A stretch of 64,000 nt of DNA. Source: Ceratopteris richardii. Taxonomy: Eukaryota > Streptophyta > Polypodiopsida > Polypodiales > Pteridaceae. The DNA is taken from positions 86,171,598-86,235,597 of the forward strand of contig CM035427.1 of assembly GCA_020310875.1 (NCBI GenBank), read 5' to 3'. How positions within the stretch are numbered: position 1 is the first letter of the stretch; each line of letters begins with the position of its first letter. A model generated the notes under the pieces. That model ran no database searches, was not told the origin of the DNA, and saw nothing but the letters and a program-made list of their open reading frames with translations. The position numbers and the translations under genes are program-made. Of this stretch, positions 11,652-22,970 are shown piece by piece.

Positions 11652-11652
<1 letters not shown>

Positions 11653-11688
<36 letters not shown>

Positions 11689-11697
11689 AAGAGAGAA
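11653..11697. repeat. (GA)n microsatellite
   Basis: About 45 bp of GAGAGA with a few AAAG interruptions. Confidence 0.9.
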
Positions 11698-12022
11698 ATC
11701 AAAGATGATAAGTTCAAAACTACTGATCAATGTATTAAATATGACTATAAGTTTATGCTTCGTGCTACTTCAGTTGGTTTGAGCTCTTCTCTCTTAAAGC
11801 ATGGATAAGAGTTCAGCCCCTGCTAGCTGCGGTTATAATGAGCCTTAGGCTAGTTCAAACCTAGTCTTTTTATGACTTTTGGGTCATCATTGTTATATCA
11901 CTTTCATGTAGCTTTAACCCTTGCTTTGTGAGATATGAGGGGTGTCATAGATACTATGCCGATTCACTTTTACAATTATTTTGTCAATCAATTCAAACAA
12001 AGGAAAATTAGGCTTTACTTCT

Positions 12023-12027
<5 letters not shown>

Positions 12028-12087
<60 letters not shown>
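12028..12087. repeat. (AT)n microsatellite
   Basis: About 60 bp of uninterrupted alternating AT, self-complementary and likely unstable in length. Confidence 0.95.
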
Positions 12088-12094
<7 letters not shown>

Positions 12095-12696
12095 TATGTT
12101 TTATTCTTCTTCCATTTTATTCTTAAGTGCGGAATAGCAAGATTTGCATTTGTTTTGAACACTTTTATTAACATGAGAAAATAAAACGACTACATGGGAA
12201 AGAGTTCCTTTTTTGAAGCATATTTTTGCTAAACATACTGAAAGATAAAATTTTACGTTTCGTAATACAACTTTTATGATCTTTATATCAAAGATGCCCA
12301 CTTCATAAAATTTTGTTGATGCGCATAAAGTTTAAGGATTGCTTCACTTTCAAGTCTCATGCAGGTCAACTCCTGGAGATCCCTGAGACTACATCGTCCT
12401 TGAGCCTTCCCCTGCAAGTTTCTCGCAGGGCCCCAATGCTAGCCGTCTTGCCTAACACGTTACAGCCGACAGATATACATCGCGCGGCTCGCGACTCGCA
12501 ATTGTGCCATTGCCCGCCTTCACCTTACATTGATTCTATCCTCTCGCTAATGCAAGACCTTCCGCTCGCCCAGCACAGTTCATGCTCATAGTTTGCCCGT
12601 GCTGTCTACCGTCACACAGGAACCATTCTTCTTCTTATCAGATTCTTCATTTGTAGGTTTCAACTAGAAGAGGTTAACATAGAACCTACAGAATGA

Positions 12697-13647
12697 GTAG
12701 CTCATCGATCTTCGCCTCCTGTTGTGCATGGTTTTCCCTTTGCTACTAACTCTTCCAAAGTTTCTGTAGCCTCAGAGAGAAGTAATCCTCTCTTGGCAGC
12801 GTTTCAGTCGGACCTAGATTCTCGCGTAGAGCAGCTTAGCATTACAGGTGAGAAGGAATGTTTGAGCATAAAATGGCTTTCTGATGCTCTGGAGATGGTT
12901 CTCTTCACGCACGCCTCGGCAGCAGTGTTTGCAGACGATATTCAGCTTGACCTTACCTATAGCAAATGGCTTGAGGCGGTCATGGAGAATAATGTAAAGC
13001 TTCTCGATATCTGCCTTATACTCAAGGAAGCGATAGCAGATCTCAAGATCTACAGTGAACATGTAAAGTCAGCTCTCCGAAATATACAGAAAGAAGTTTT
13101 CGGTGAAGCTCAAATTAGAAGATGCATGACGGGCCTCATGAAATCCATGGAGCCCCTGAAAACAAAGGATAACGCAGCGAATCGCATTCCCCATCGTAGA
13201 TTCAAGTTAGAAAGCTCCATTTCAATGCTAAGGAGAATGCACGAGGGACTCGACACAGAATACTCCTCAAAGGAGACATTGTTTGTGGTTATCCGCGCTG
13301 CACAAGTTGTCACTATATTCATCTGTGGCTTGATCACTTGTGCCCTCTCGTCCAAGATGAGGCGTTCATTTCCATCAATGTCCTTAGCCGGGCGGTCCCC
13401 ATGGTCTCTGGGATTAGCCAATTTGCAGCACAAGGTGAAAAAAGAAATCGACCGCAAGAAATGTAGAGGTGATAATGTCTTATTAGAAGAGCTGGATTTG
13501 ACCCACATCGGAGTTCATAATTTGTACAGGATTATGGAGAAGTTTTTGCAACAGAATTTGCCCTCTGACAGAAAGACTCAGATTATGGAGATAAAAGAAA
13601 GCGCCATGTTGCTTCAAGCTTTCCTGAAGGACCTCCAGCAGGGCTGA
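12697..13647 (+). CDS. BYPASS1 (BPS1)/DUF793-like protein, main exon
   Basis: This is the one convincing host-type gene. The frame opens at 12697, just after an in-frame TGA, and ends with TGA at 13645-13647. Numbered from GTG 12724, residues 21-38 (NPLLAAFQSDLDSRVEQL) and 47-120 (with WLSDALEMVLFTHASAAVF and NNVKLLDICLILKEAI) follow the BPS1/DUF793 pattern. A hydrophobic segment lies at about 185-209 (TLFVVIRAAQVVTIFICGL), and a basic helical stretch with KKEIDRKKCRGDN at about 239-252. Arabidopsis BPS1 limits a root-derived signal that stops shoot growth; related ROH1 proteins bind exocyst subunits. Family membership is inferred from pattern; function here is not shown. No ATG is in frame before Met58, so the true start probably lies in an upstream exon (a usable acceptor AG is at 12699-12700), or the copy is damaged at its 5' end. 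Confidence 0.7.
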   Translation, partial: VAHRSSPPVVHGFPFATNSSKVSVASERSNPLLAAFQSDLDSRVEQLSITGEKECLSIKWLSDALEMVLFTHASAAVFADDIQLDLTYSKWLEAVMENNVKLLDICLILKEAIADLKIYSEHVKSALRNIQKEVFGEAQIRRCMTGLMKSMEPLKTKDNAANRIPHRRFKLESSISMLRRMHEGLDTEYSSKETLFVVIRAAQVVTIFICGLITCALSSKMRRSFPSMSLAGRSPWSLGLANLQHKVKKEIDRKKCRGDNVLLEELDLTHIGVHNLYRIMEKFLQQNLPSDRKTQIMEIKESAMLLQAFLKDLQQG

Positions 13648-15579
13648 AGTTCTCTAGAATCTTACTTAGATAATATACACAAGAATCTTTTGAAAAGCAG
13701 GATAGCATTCCTTGACACGTGGAGTTGTCCATTATAGCAGCTAAGCAGCCAGTGGCTCACTCTAGCAGCTACTGTTGATGTGTGGGATACCAGGGAAAAC
13801 TAACATCAGCAAAGAGTTTCAGGATCCCTCAAAATGCAGGGAAGAGATCAACACTTTCTGTAAGCCAACAAGGTTAACATGCAGTGCTCTTGAAAGGTCG
13901 TCCATCTGATATTCAACATGGCTTGACACATCAATCAATGTTGTGGGTTGCCTTGCACAAGAGTTCGCCAAGTTTCACATCTCACCTGGTGATCAGATAA
14001 ACATCTCTTTGAAAACAACCTTTGTTCCAGTTTTGTAGTGTCATATAGCCGGTAGCCCGAAACTCCAACTTGTAAATGTCATGTATATTTTGAAGGTCGG
14101 CTTAGGATTTATATGATAGTAGCCTCTTTGAGTTGAAATATACTTGATTTTCTGTACATTACGTCTATGAAACTTTTATTCTCATTGCGCCCAGTGAGAG
14201 GTTGTCTTACTAATTCCAGATGGACCAGTATGTCCTGTTGCAACTATCTCTATATTTGTTTAGCTTGGATCAGAGTTGCTTGCAGACATAACCTGGAAGT
14301 GTCCAAAATTTGAGATGGAAAAATATAGACAAAAATAGTCCCACATCAAAGAAATTAGAGAACAAGTTTTTTTTTTTTGGTTGTGTTTTAGAGTAAATTT
14401 ATGAATCTGTCCATACTCTGATAATCAACTCAATTGCTTTCAAGTAAATTTATGAACCTGTCCATACTCACACAATCAACTCAATAAACTTTGACATAAG
14501 GTTCTGAGTCTTTTACGCATTCAGGAATACCGAAATCTCATGATCACAAATCACACAGTGCTGTTGCAAAATATGGCTCCCCTGGTAGACTTTAGTCCCT
14601 CATTTTCAAGATTCTTTCTAGACTGGCTCAAACCATACAAAACATCTGGTCAAACTCATGATAACTGAAAATTCATTCTCATTCAACTCATGAGCAGAAA
14701 TCTTTGAAATTCCTCTGATTCTACTGGGATTGTTACTCTCCCTTACCATTATTATTTGAAGCTACCATGGTTGGCAGCTGGCTGTCTGTGTGTGCTTTCC
14801 TTTGCGATCAATCTTTCATGAGTTGCCTAGAAGCAATTTAAGTTCTTGAAAGCCAATTGCACTGTATATTATACACATGGGCATTGAGTGTTAAGACTTA
14901 TGTAAGTTTTCCTTTTCAGGTCCACCTGCTTCGCCATTCCCAATAACATGATTAAAGTCCATTATAAAGCATTATTGGCCTTGATAGATCTATATTGAGG
15001 AGCCTAGAAGCTCTTGAAGTACCACACGTACACTGTATTTTGCACACCAAGAATAACACAAAAATGAAAGCTAAGATCTTTGGAAGTCTATCCAGGTTCA
15101 TCTTCACCATCACTTACTTTAAGATTATTATGCTGTCGTGCTGACAATTTCTAGCAAAGCATAAACTCCTCTCGCCAACATGCTGAAGGGAAAGAAACAA
15201 TAAATACTGATATTCTTCAAAGGGCCCTCACTTGTTTCTCTATACAGTTGCAGAGTTAAGTGACCACATTCCGAGTCTTGATCCTCGAACTTCAAAGTCC
15301 ATGGTCCAATGTGTTAACCACTACACCAGAGATGATAGTGCTATGATCCAAAAAGGAATTATTACAAAGTATGTATCATGATCATTATCAACGAAATGCA
15401 TAACTTGAAAATTCTTCAAAGAGGCGACAAAAAGCAGGAATTCACGCAAAAAAGGTTCCAACATTGACGTTACTTGAGACTTTAATAGAAAAAAATCCAA
15501 CGCATATACGAAAAGGATTTTTCACAAAAAACTGGTTCCCTTATTGAGGTTACCGGAGACTAGAATATGAAAGATTGAA
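13648..15579. other. Non-coding DNA downstream of the BPS1-like gene
   Basis: No coding region was recognised. It includes a short direct repeat near 14391-14487 (the words AGTAAATTTATGAA and CTGTCCATACTC repeated about 62 bp apart), a T-run at about 14370, and a tRNA-like module at 15272-15332. The first few hundred bases may hold the 3' untranslated region of the gene. Confidence 0.5.
15272..15332 (-). repeat. tRNA-like module (SINE head or tRNA pseudogene)
   Basis: On the minus strand, TGGTGTAGTGGTTAAC fits box A and AGTTCGAGGATC fits box B, with spacing near that of a tRNA. The area around ACATTGGACC recalls tRNA-Gln genes, but the arms do not pair well enough for a functional tRNA. Confidence 0.45.
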
Positions 15580-18095
15580 TGGTATTTTCGCATATGTCTT
15601 TTGTAGTAGAACAATTGTGCAAAGACAAGGGTTCTTTTCTTTATCAATTTACTGAAATAATGAAGCTCAACATACTCACGTTTGTCAGATATCCCATGCC
15701 CAGGATTGATTATCTTTTAGGTGCTCTAGGTGGAGCCGTTGTATTTAGTAAGATAGATTTAAAAAGTGGCTACTATCACATTAGAGTAAGATATCATGAT
15801 GTACATAAGATAACTTTCAAGACCCATTTTTGGTCATTATGAGTAGTTGCTCATGCCATTTGGTTTGACTAATGCACTAGCAACATTTATGATATTAATG
15901 AATGGTATTTTACATCCATTCATTGGAAAATGTGTTATTGATTTTGTTGATGATTTTTTAGAGTATAGAAGGACTGTGCATGAGCATGAAAATCATCTCC
16001 GATTACTATTGAATGTTTTAAAAGAAAATCAGTTGTATGTAAATCCAAAGAAGGCTCAGTTGTTTCTTTCGAGGGCATGTGGTATCAGTCGATGGCGTTA
16101 AGATGGATCCCAAGAAGGTCTCATTTATATTATCTTGGCCTACTCCTCAGGATGAGGGGTAGTTACAGTCATTTTTGGTACTTTTCGATTTCTATAAAAA
16201 ATTCATCTCTTCTTATTCATCGATATGAGCACCTATGACTAACTTGCTTCAAGGAAAATTTCCATTTGCATCTTTTGAAAGCAAGAAATTGAGTAGCGCA
16301 CAACACAATTGGTCAGTGCATGAACAGGAGTTGTGTGTAGTGGTGCATGCACTTGAAGTCTACAGACACTATCTCTATGGTGCAGATTTTAATCTATACA
16401 TAGATCATGATACACTTAAGTATTTTTGTAGTCTGCGAAATCTTCGAGACAGACAAGCTCATTGGGTTAAGCTCATCCAGGAGTTTCACATGGAAATCCT
16501 ATATATAAGAGGCAAAGAGAATATAGTTGTTGATGCATTATCATGAATCATGTATCAAATGAGCTTTACAGTCCTAGAAAGCCCATTGTTTAAAGAGATA
16601 AAGGAAGCACAAGTGGAAGATCCACATTCATTATAGATTATTAGAGCCTTGAGTGATGGCTCTATTATAGGAAACGGGAAAGTTCCAGCTAATTCTTCCC
16701 CTAGCAGAGCGAACAAGTCCATTCCATATTCCAATTTCTCACATGAGAATGGAATAGCCAAACGGAAAGGAAAGGTTTGCGTACTGAATTCTCGAGATTT
16801 GAGAGAAAAGTCATGCACGATAACCATGATGTGCCTTGCACAAGACATCCTGGTATTGACAAGACAATATAGCTTGTTACACGAACATTTTGGTGGCGTG
16901 GATTAGTTAGGAACATCGACACTTATGTTCAACAGTGCTTTATGTGTCAAGTCAACAAAGCAAAAAGGGTAAAGACACCAGGTCTTTTGCATCCTTTACA
17001 GATTCCAGATCATAACTGGAATAGTATATCCATGGACTTCATACTCAGGTTACCATGGACCCAAAGGAAGCTGGATACTATCCTAGTTGTGGTTGATAGA
17101 TTGAGCAAGATGGCTCATTTCATACCCATGCAGGAGACGATAGAAGCTCCGTAGGTAGCAGAGTTGTTTATCCAGCATGTCTTCAGAATGCATGGATTAC
17201 CAACATCCATAGTTTCAGATATGGATGTTAGATTCACAGGACACTTCTCGAAGTTTATATTTGACAAACTGAAGGTGTCATTAAAGATGAGCAGTGGTGA
17301 TCATCCTCAGACAAATGGTCAGACCAAGAGGGTCAACAAGATACGCGAGGACATGTTGAGGGCATATGTGTCTAAGAGAGAGACAGATTCGGATAGTTAC
17401 TTGCCACTAGTTGAGTTTGCTTATAACAATAGGCCTCACAAGGTGACAGGTATGCCTCCTTTTGAGATGAACTATGGCATGAATCCCAATGCTCGCAATA
17501 CCATAGGCATGCCAAAGAAATGTCCTAGTTCTTCAGAGTTCTTAGTGAATCTCCAAGCAAATTTAGGAATAGCTAAAGCCAAGATGTAGCAAGCCGCTAA
17601 TAAGGCTAAAGAGTATGTTGATAGGAAGAGATCTCCTAGATCCTTTGAGGAAGGAGACAGAGTCTTTCTTTAGGTACTAGCTAGATCTATTTCACTCTGC
17701 ACAGGGAAGTGTAGTAAGCTTTCACCAAGGTTTTGTGGACCTTGGAAGATAGTTAAAAAGCTAAGTGAAGTTGCATACCGATTAGAGCTTCCTCCAAATT
17801 GTAGAGTTCATCCAGTGTTTCATGTCAATAAACTTCAAAAGTATATTTCTAGGGAGGATAATCTAATAGAGGGTATTGTTTCTTTGCAGGAAAAGTGATA
17901 GCATAGATCATTCTCTAGACAACATGATATTAGATTGGAGATAGAAGCGATTGAGGAATCGTGTCATCGAGGAATAGCTAGTAGCCTAGAGAGGATTACC
18001 ACTTACTCACTCTACTTGTAAATCAAAAGCTCTCATTCATAAGTATTTTCCCTCATGGATCATTCAAGACAATGATCTTTTGAAGGGGGAGAGAG
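15580..18095 (+). mobile_element. Gypsy-1, 3' part: RT to integrase, Ty3/gypsy
   Basis: In order: the RT centre (about 15690-16080, with RYPMPRIDYLLGAL, FSKIDLKSGYYHIR, the MPFGLTNA area and a VDDF catalytic variant), RNase H (about 16290-16546, ending near KENIVVDALS), integrase zinc region and core (about 16900-17590, with SMDFILRLP and GDHPQTNGQTKRVN), and a C-terminal part (WKIVKKLSEVAYRLELPP, RVHPVFHVNKL). It is a fossil with many breaks. Its RT begins about where the minus-strand piece at 18755-20549 stops, so the two are probably parts of one rearranged element. Confidence 0.85.
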
Positions 18096-18740
18096 TGTGA
18101 GACATTGATCTACAAGGATCATGACATCGATCTATAGGGATTAGTCCATGTGTGTGAGGAACAAGGGCCAGCTAGCCAAGGTCCCAAGCTCAGGGGATAC
18201 CCTAAGGTATTCAGTAGTAATGGGAATAAGTGTTGCATGATGTACACATGGAGTACTAGAATATTCGAGATCATTTCTATTTTTAGAGTACAAGAGGGTA
18301 TATATGGATGGGAGGAGAGTCACACACACATCATTCAAGCTATTGCTCACATGCAGCCTAGATTATAAACATGAAATTATATAAAATATTTTATTTTTTT
18401 GTTTATAATGTGGCTCACAAGGAATCACACATGACCGATAACATGCAAATTGGAAATTTCTACACGTTATGAAAAATCTAGCAAGATAGAGCATTGTCCT
18501 AGGAAATCTTGGTATCCTTTTACACGACTAGCGTTAATCAATAAAGTGGTTGAGAACATTTTAGCTTGGATTAGAGGAGAAAGATGGGCCAAGGATAGAG
18601 TATTTATCCTCTATATTTAGTCAAGGGATGAAGGGCCATAGGTAGGGTTGTGTAGAAGAAACATAGCTTACGATAGGAGAGCTACGTCGAATGAGAAGTT
18701 AGACTAAGCTAGGACGACTCTATAGAAAGTTGACTCAGAA
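18084..18740 (+). repeat. Gypsy-1 purine tract and possible LTR
   Basis: GAAGGGGGAGAGAG at 18082-18095 is a good polypurine tract, followed by TGTGAGACATTG at 18096 as an LTR start. The far end of the LTR was not identified; it should end before the minus-strand RT begins at about 18750-18770. Confidence 0.45.
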
Positions 18741-18754
18741 AAATATTACTTATT

Positions 18755-20549
18755 TTAAAGACAAGGTGTGCTTGTCATCTTATTGAGTGCTTGGTAATCG
18801 ATACACATCCTATAAGATCCATCTTTCTTCTTCACAAGAAGAACTAGTGTTGCAAAGGGTAAATAGCTAGGTCTAATCAGCTCTTTTTGTAGGTACTCAT
18901 CCATGAACTTGCGGACTTCATTCTCCTCTTGCAAACTCATTCAAAATGGTGACCGAGAAGTCAGACTCGCTCCCAGTACCACTTATATGTTCCTACAAGG
19001 AGGTGAACTAGAAGGTAATTCTTTCAAGAACAACTCTTGGAATTCTACTCTCACTTCCACCAAAAGTGTTGTAGCATTCCAACTAGAGTCTTCATGACTG
19101 CATGAATCCATCATAATACATGATGAATGCACAAAATAAAGGAAATAAATGTACTTACAATCAATCTTAAGCAACTTGGTTGCATTTAATAGTGATGTCT
19201 CTTGGAGATCTAGCTCTCCACAGATCAGTAGTCTCCTCCTCTTATGTTCAAACTGATAGACATGTGAAGCAAGGTCAATGACTGATATCTTCCTTGCATG
19301 CCACTTTTTACTAAGGACTACATCAAAGTAGTCTCCTCCTCTTATGTTCAAACTGATAGACATGTGAAGCAAGGTCAATGACTGGTATCTTCCTTGCATG
19401 CCACTTTTTACTAAGCACAACGTCTGGGAAATGATAACGATGATAGGGGATCTTCAAAGTCCTCATCATCATCACTCATGACTTGAGTAGGATTTATGAA
19501 TATGGTGGCTACTATCTTAGGACAGTCCTTGAACAACTGCTTCCCTAGATACCCATAGCATAATCCTTCTTTCGTTGCCTTGTCTTTCTGCTGAGGGGTA
19601 AGTATTGACTTATTATAAGCCCTCTCATCCAAGCCAGAAACTTTTCTATTATCTCCTATGACTGTCTTGATCATATGCACCAGCTTAGCCTCTCAAGAAG
19701 GTTGTGCACTGATCGAACCACGAGTAGGTGTGTGGAAGGATTGACTGACCTTGGGCCATGAGGACCTTTGACCCTGGAAGTGTGTGCCCCTATGTCCATC
19801 CGCATAGAATAAAGCCATCTCCATGGCCTTTGCCAAGGACTAATATCCATTCTTCCTCACCAAAGGCCTAATTGTTTCCCTAAGTCCCAAGATGAATTTG
19901 TGGACCTAGAGAATCTCTAGGATAGTATCACGCACTTTAAGAAGCACCTCTCTGAGCTTATTTGCATACTTCTGAACTGTCTGATTCTTCTAAGTGATGA
20001 AGAACCAGGTGTATAATGCTAGACCTCTCATCAGTTGGTATGGAATTATTATAGAACAAGATCTTCAACTGATCCCAAGTCTTGGGCTCTTTCTTATCTT
20101 GTTCGATCTTGTGTCACCACCTATGGGTGATGTCCATAAGGTTACATGTGGCCTACTAAATCTTCTGGCTATCATCCACAATATGGCACAAGCGAAAGCA
20201 CTCCTCCCACTTGTTGAGCTAGTGCTCAATAGTATCAACAATCCTAGCACCCATCAAACCATGATATCTAGGCAGCTTAAGATCCTTAAGCTGCCATCTA
20301 GCCTCTCTGACTAGGATGCTATCTTTAGGGATCTCTGGAGTTTGGTGCTCATCTAGAGAATCTACATCCATCCCTGGCAAGAGGCTCTGGCAAAACTTCC
20401 TCTTTCTTGGACCCACTGCCGTGTATCAAGATATCACGAAGTGTGCTTTCTAGACTAGCAATTCTATTACTCATGGTTTGCAAGATATCTGCGGGTTGCT
20501 CTTCCATGAGTGTATCTCTCCTAGTAGGGGATGATGGTCTTGAATCCAT
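18755..20549 (-). mobile_element. Gypsy-1, 5' part: gag to start of RT, opposite strand
   Basis: Read on the minus strand from 20549: a gag start (MDSRPSSPTRRDTLMEE, with a short coiled-coil-like ASLESTLRD), a gag body, a zinc-knuckle area with CYGYLGKQLFKDCP (about 19540), and the RT beginning at 18940-18755 (FATLVLLVKKKDGSYRMCIDYQALNK). It stops near the RT palm, where the plus-strand piece at 15690 picks up. A TTGGCACCG word at about 20842-20850 (minus) may be the primer site. Fossil with many breaks. Confidence 0.75.
19228..19416. repeat. 100-bp tandem duplication in Gypsy-1
   Basis: Copies start at 19228 and 19328, beginning GTAGTCTCCTCCTCTTATG. They differ at about one or two positions over the shared length, so this duplication is much younger than the element around it. 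Confidence 0.9.
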
Positions 20550-20559
20550 ACTAGGTGAT

Positions 20560-21581
20560 AGTGATGGTTAATTAATACTTTTGATATTCTTTGGTTTTGG
20601 ATTTTTTATGATTTTAGAATAGTACATTCTATGTAAACATAAATAAATCAGTGGCAACAGAAAAGAAACAAATCACAAGCCTTTGCTCAATGGAAAATAA
20701 AGAAACCAAAAACTTTTAGTATGTTTTGTATTTTTGAATGCATATGCATACTAAATTTTGAAAAACTTTGACAACATAATGACATAAGTTTGAAAACTAG
20801 AAAAAATATTCCAAGTAATTGACAAGAAATTTTTGTGATAACGGTGCCAACAGGCACAATCTAACTACAAATATACCAAAAGGGATTACACCCCTGACAA
20901 ATTTGTCTTTCTTTCCTCGCTAACCTGTAAGGAAACACTTACTTGCCCCTGCAAATAAGAATACATGCACCGTACAATATGAGTCCACGTCCTAACTATG
21001 CATATACTCTACATACTATGCAAAATTGCATGTCCTATATGCAATATGATGCGAAAAGAAAGAAACAATGAATATTAATTGACAAAGAGACTTACCTAGA
21101 GGTTCAAGAGGTAATGTGTAGGTGTGTGCAGGTGTTGAAGATGGTCCACATGCCTTCCAAATAGCTTCTCAAGACTCTCTCGATAATTTGTGCTTCAAAT
21201 GATGCTCGAAAGAGGGTCGGATGAAAGAGAAAAATTCAAGCTCTAAAGATGATGAGAAATAAAGAAAAAAAATGGCTTGCAACTACTCATTGGAAAGAGC
21301 TTTGAGACCAGTATCCTTAGCAAGAAAAATCTCCAAATTTGGATCTTGGATGCGCAAGGTATGGCCAATTGGTATAGATAAGCAATTTTCTAGCAAAAAT
21401 AATTCAGTCAAATATTTTTTTATAAAAGAATATGCTTAGAGTCATTTTTCATAAGAGTTAAATTTTTTTTTAAGGAACTTATAGTGTTGTATAAAGAACA
21501 AGGTATAAGCTCTTGTTAGAAATATTTAGTATTTTAGTATTAAAACAATAAAGGAAAATACTTTTGTTTGTAAGTTAAAAA
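20560..21581. other. AT-rich DNA between Gypsy-1 and the hAT element
   Basis: No coding sequence was seen. The first 300-600 bases probably belong to the Gypsy-1 leader and LTR on the minus strand; the rest has no recognisable feature. Confidence 0.4.
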
Positions 21582-22750
21582 GTATTGTGATTATTTGACT
21601 CAACATTGATTCCTACTTCACAATAGTATATGTATGTGTGTGTATGATTGTGAGTAAAAATGTATTGTGATTGTTTGAATCAATATTGATTCTTACTTCA
21701 CAATAGTATGTGTATGTGTATGTGCATGTATGTCATATGATTGTGAGTGAAATTTTAATGTGATTGTGTATGCACATGTGTATGTGTGTGTATGATTGTG
21801 AATTAAATACTATTGTATGTGTTGGAAAAGGTTTTATCTTCTTTTTGATAATTCAAGGGTTGAGAAGGTGTTAATAAGTGAATTAGAACTTTCTAGGTCT
21901 CTAGATGGCTTTGTCTTGTAGACTCATTAACACCTTCTCAGATCCTTGAATCGTAAAGGGATCCAACGAAGTTTCATTTAATAGTATGTGTATGTGCATA
22001 TGAGTGTAAGTGTGAATGAGAATCTATTGTGATTGTTTGGCTCAAAATTGATTCTTACTTCATAATAGTATGTGTAAGTGTATGTGCATATGATTAAGAA
22101 TTTAAAATCTATTCTAATTGTCTCACTCAACATTGATTTTTACTTCAAAATAGTATGTGTAAATGTATGTGTGTGTGTATGATTGATAGTTAAAATATAT
22201 TGTGATTGTTTGACTCAACAATAGTTTTTACTTCAAAATAATATTTGTAATTGTATGTGGGTGTATTATTGAGATTTAAAATCTATTGTAGTTGTCTAAA
22301 TCAACATTGATTCTTATTTCACAATAGTGTGAAATTGTATGTGGGTGTATGATTGAGAATTAAAATCTATTGTAATGGTTTGACTCAACATTGATTCTTA
22401 CTTCACCATAGTATGTGATGTGTGTATGATTGAGAATTAAAATCTATTGTGATTGTTTGATGCACTATTGATTCTTATTTCACAATAGTATGTGTAAGTG
22501 TATGTGTGTGTATGATTGAGAATTAAAATCTATTGTAATTGTTTGATTCAACATGGATTCTTACTTCACAATAGTATGTGTAACTGCATGTTTGTATGAA
22601 AGTTAAGAGAATTAAAATATATTGTAATTGTTTGACTCAACATTCATTCTTACTTCACAATGGTATGTGTAATTGTATATGTGTGTATGATTGAGAATTA
22701 AAATCTATTGTGATTTTTTGACTCGATATTCATTCTTACTTGACAATAGT
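21582..22750 (+). repeat. hAT left subterminal array, about 11 units of 80-95 bp
   Basis: The core of each unit reads CTATTGTGATTGTTTGACTC, then about 17 bases, then CTTCACAATAGTATGTGT. Core starts fall at about 21582, 21660, 22030, 22110, 22197, 22284, 22367, 22445, 22529, 22618 and 22704. CTATTGTGA and TCACAATAG are reverse complements, so each core is a roughly 45-bp imperfect palindrome. Spacers are (TG)-rich. The array is interrupted at about 21800-22000 by an unrelated hairpin-forming piece. Confidence 0.9.
21847..21956. repeat. Imperfect hairpin within the left array
   Basis: The left arm (21851-21878, with TGAGAAGGTGTTAAT) and right arm (21923-21950, with ATTAACACCTTCTCA) pair over about 27 bases with few mismatches, around a loop of about 45 bases. 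The outer sequences pair more weakly. It could be a small foldback element, or could give a microRNA-like precursor if transcribed. Confidence 0.7.
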
Positions 22751-22970
22751 ATGTGTGTGAATGGTTGATAAATTTAATAGATAGAGAATGTAAATACATA
22801 GACTAATAGATTTGAAAACTTTAAGAGAGATTCAAAGTAGTTTGTATATATTTTAAGATATATATTTAGTGGAATTTATATTTTATTTGGTATTGATTTA
22901 TGTTGTCTTTTTGTAGATATAAAGTATTCATATAGCAAGCATTATGGGAAAGGGAAAATAATGTTCATAT

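Larger units (their letters stand above)
11091..12696. other. Flanking non-coding DNA with two microsatellites
   Basis: Nothing gene-like was recognised. The stretch contains a (GA)n tract and a long (AT)n tract. An open stretch at 12313-12591 is more GC-rich than its surroundings and lies upstream of the BPS1-like gene. It matches nothing I know and may be leader or promoter of that gene. Confidence 0.4.

Noticed and set aside
12028-12126. Short open frame across the (AT)n tract
   Set aside because: Produced by the microsatellite (Tyr-Ile repeats); no coding evidence.
12313-12591. A 92-codon open frame upstream of the BPS1-like gene
   Set aside because: No recognisable domain and no splice link to the main exon visible; it could be leader sequence, so it is not called as a gene.
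15272-15332. Functional tRNA gene
   Set aside because: Box A and box B are good, but the acceptor and anticodon arms do not pair convincingly.
21582-22750. Possible CRISPR array
   Set aside because: Repeats are divergent, spacers are TG-rich and similar to each other, the neighbours are a plant hAT transposase, and no cas genes are present.
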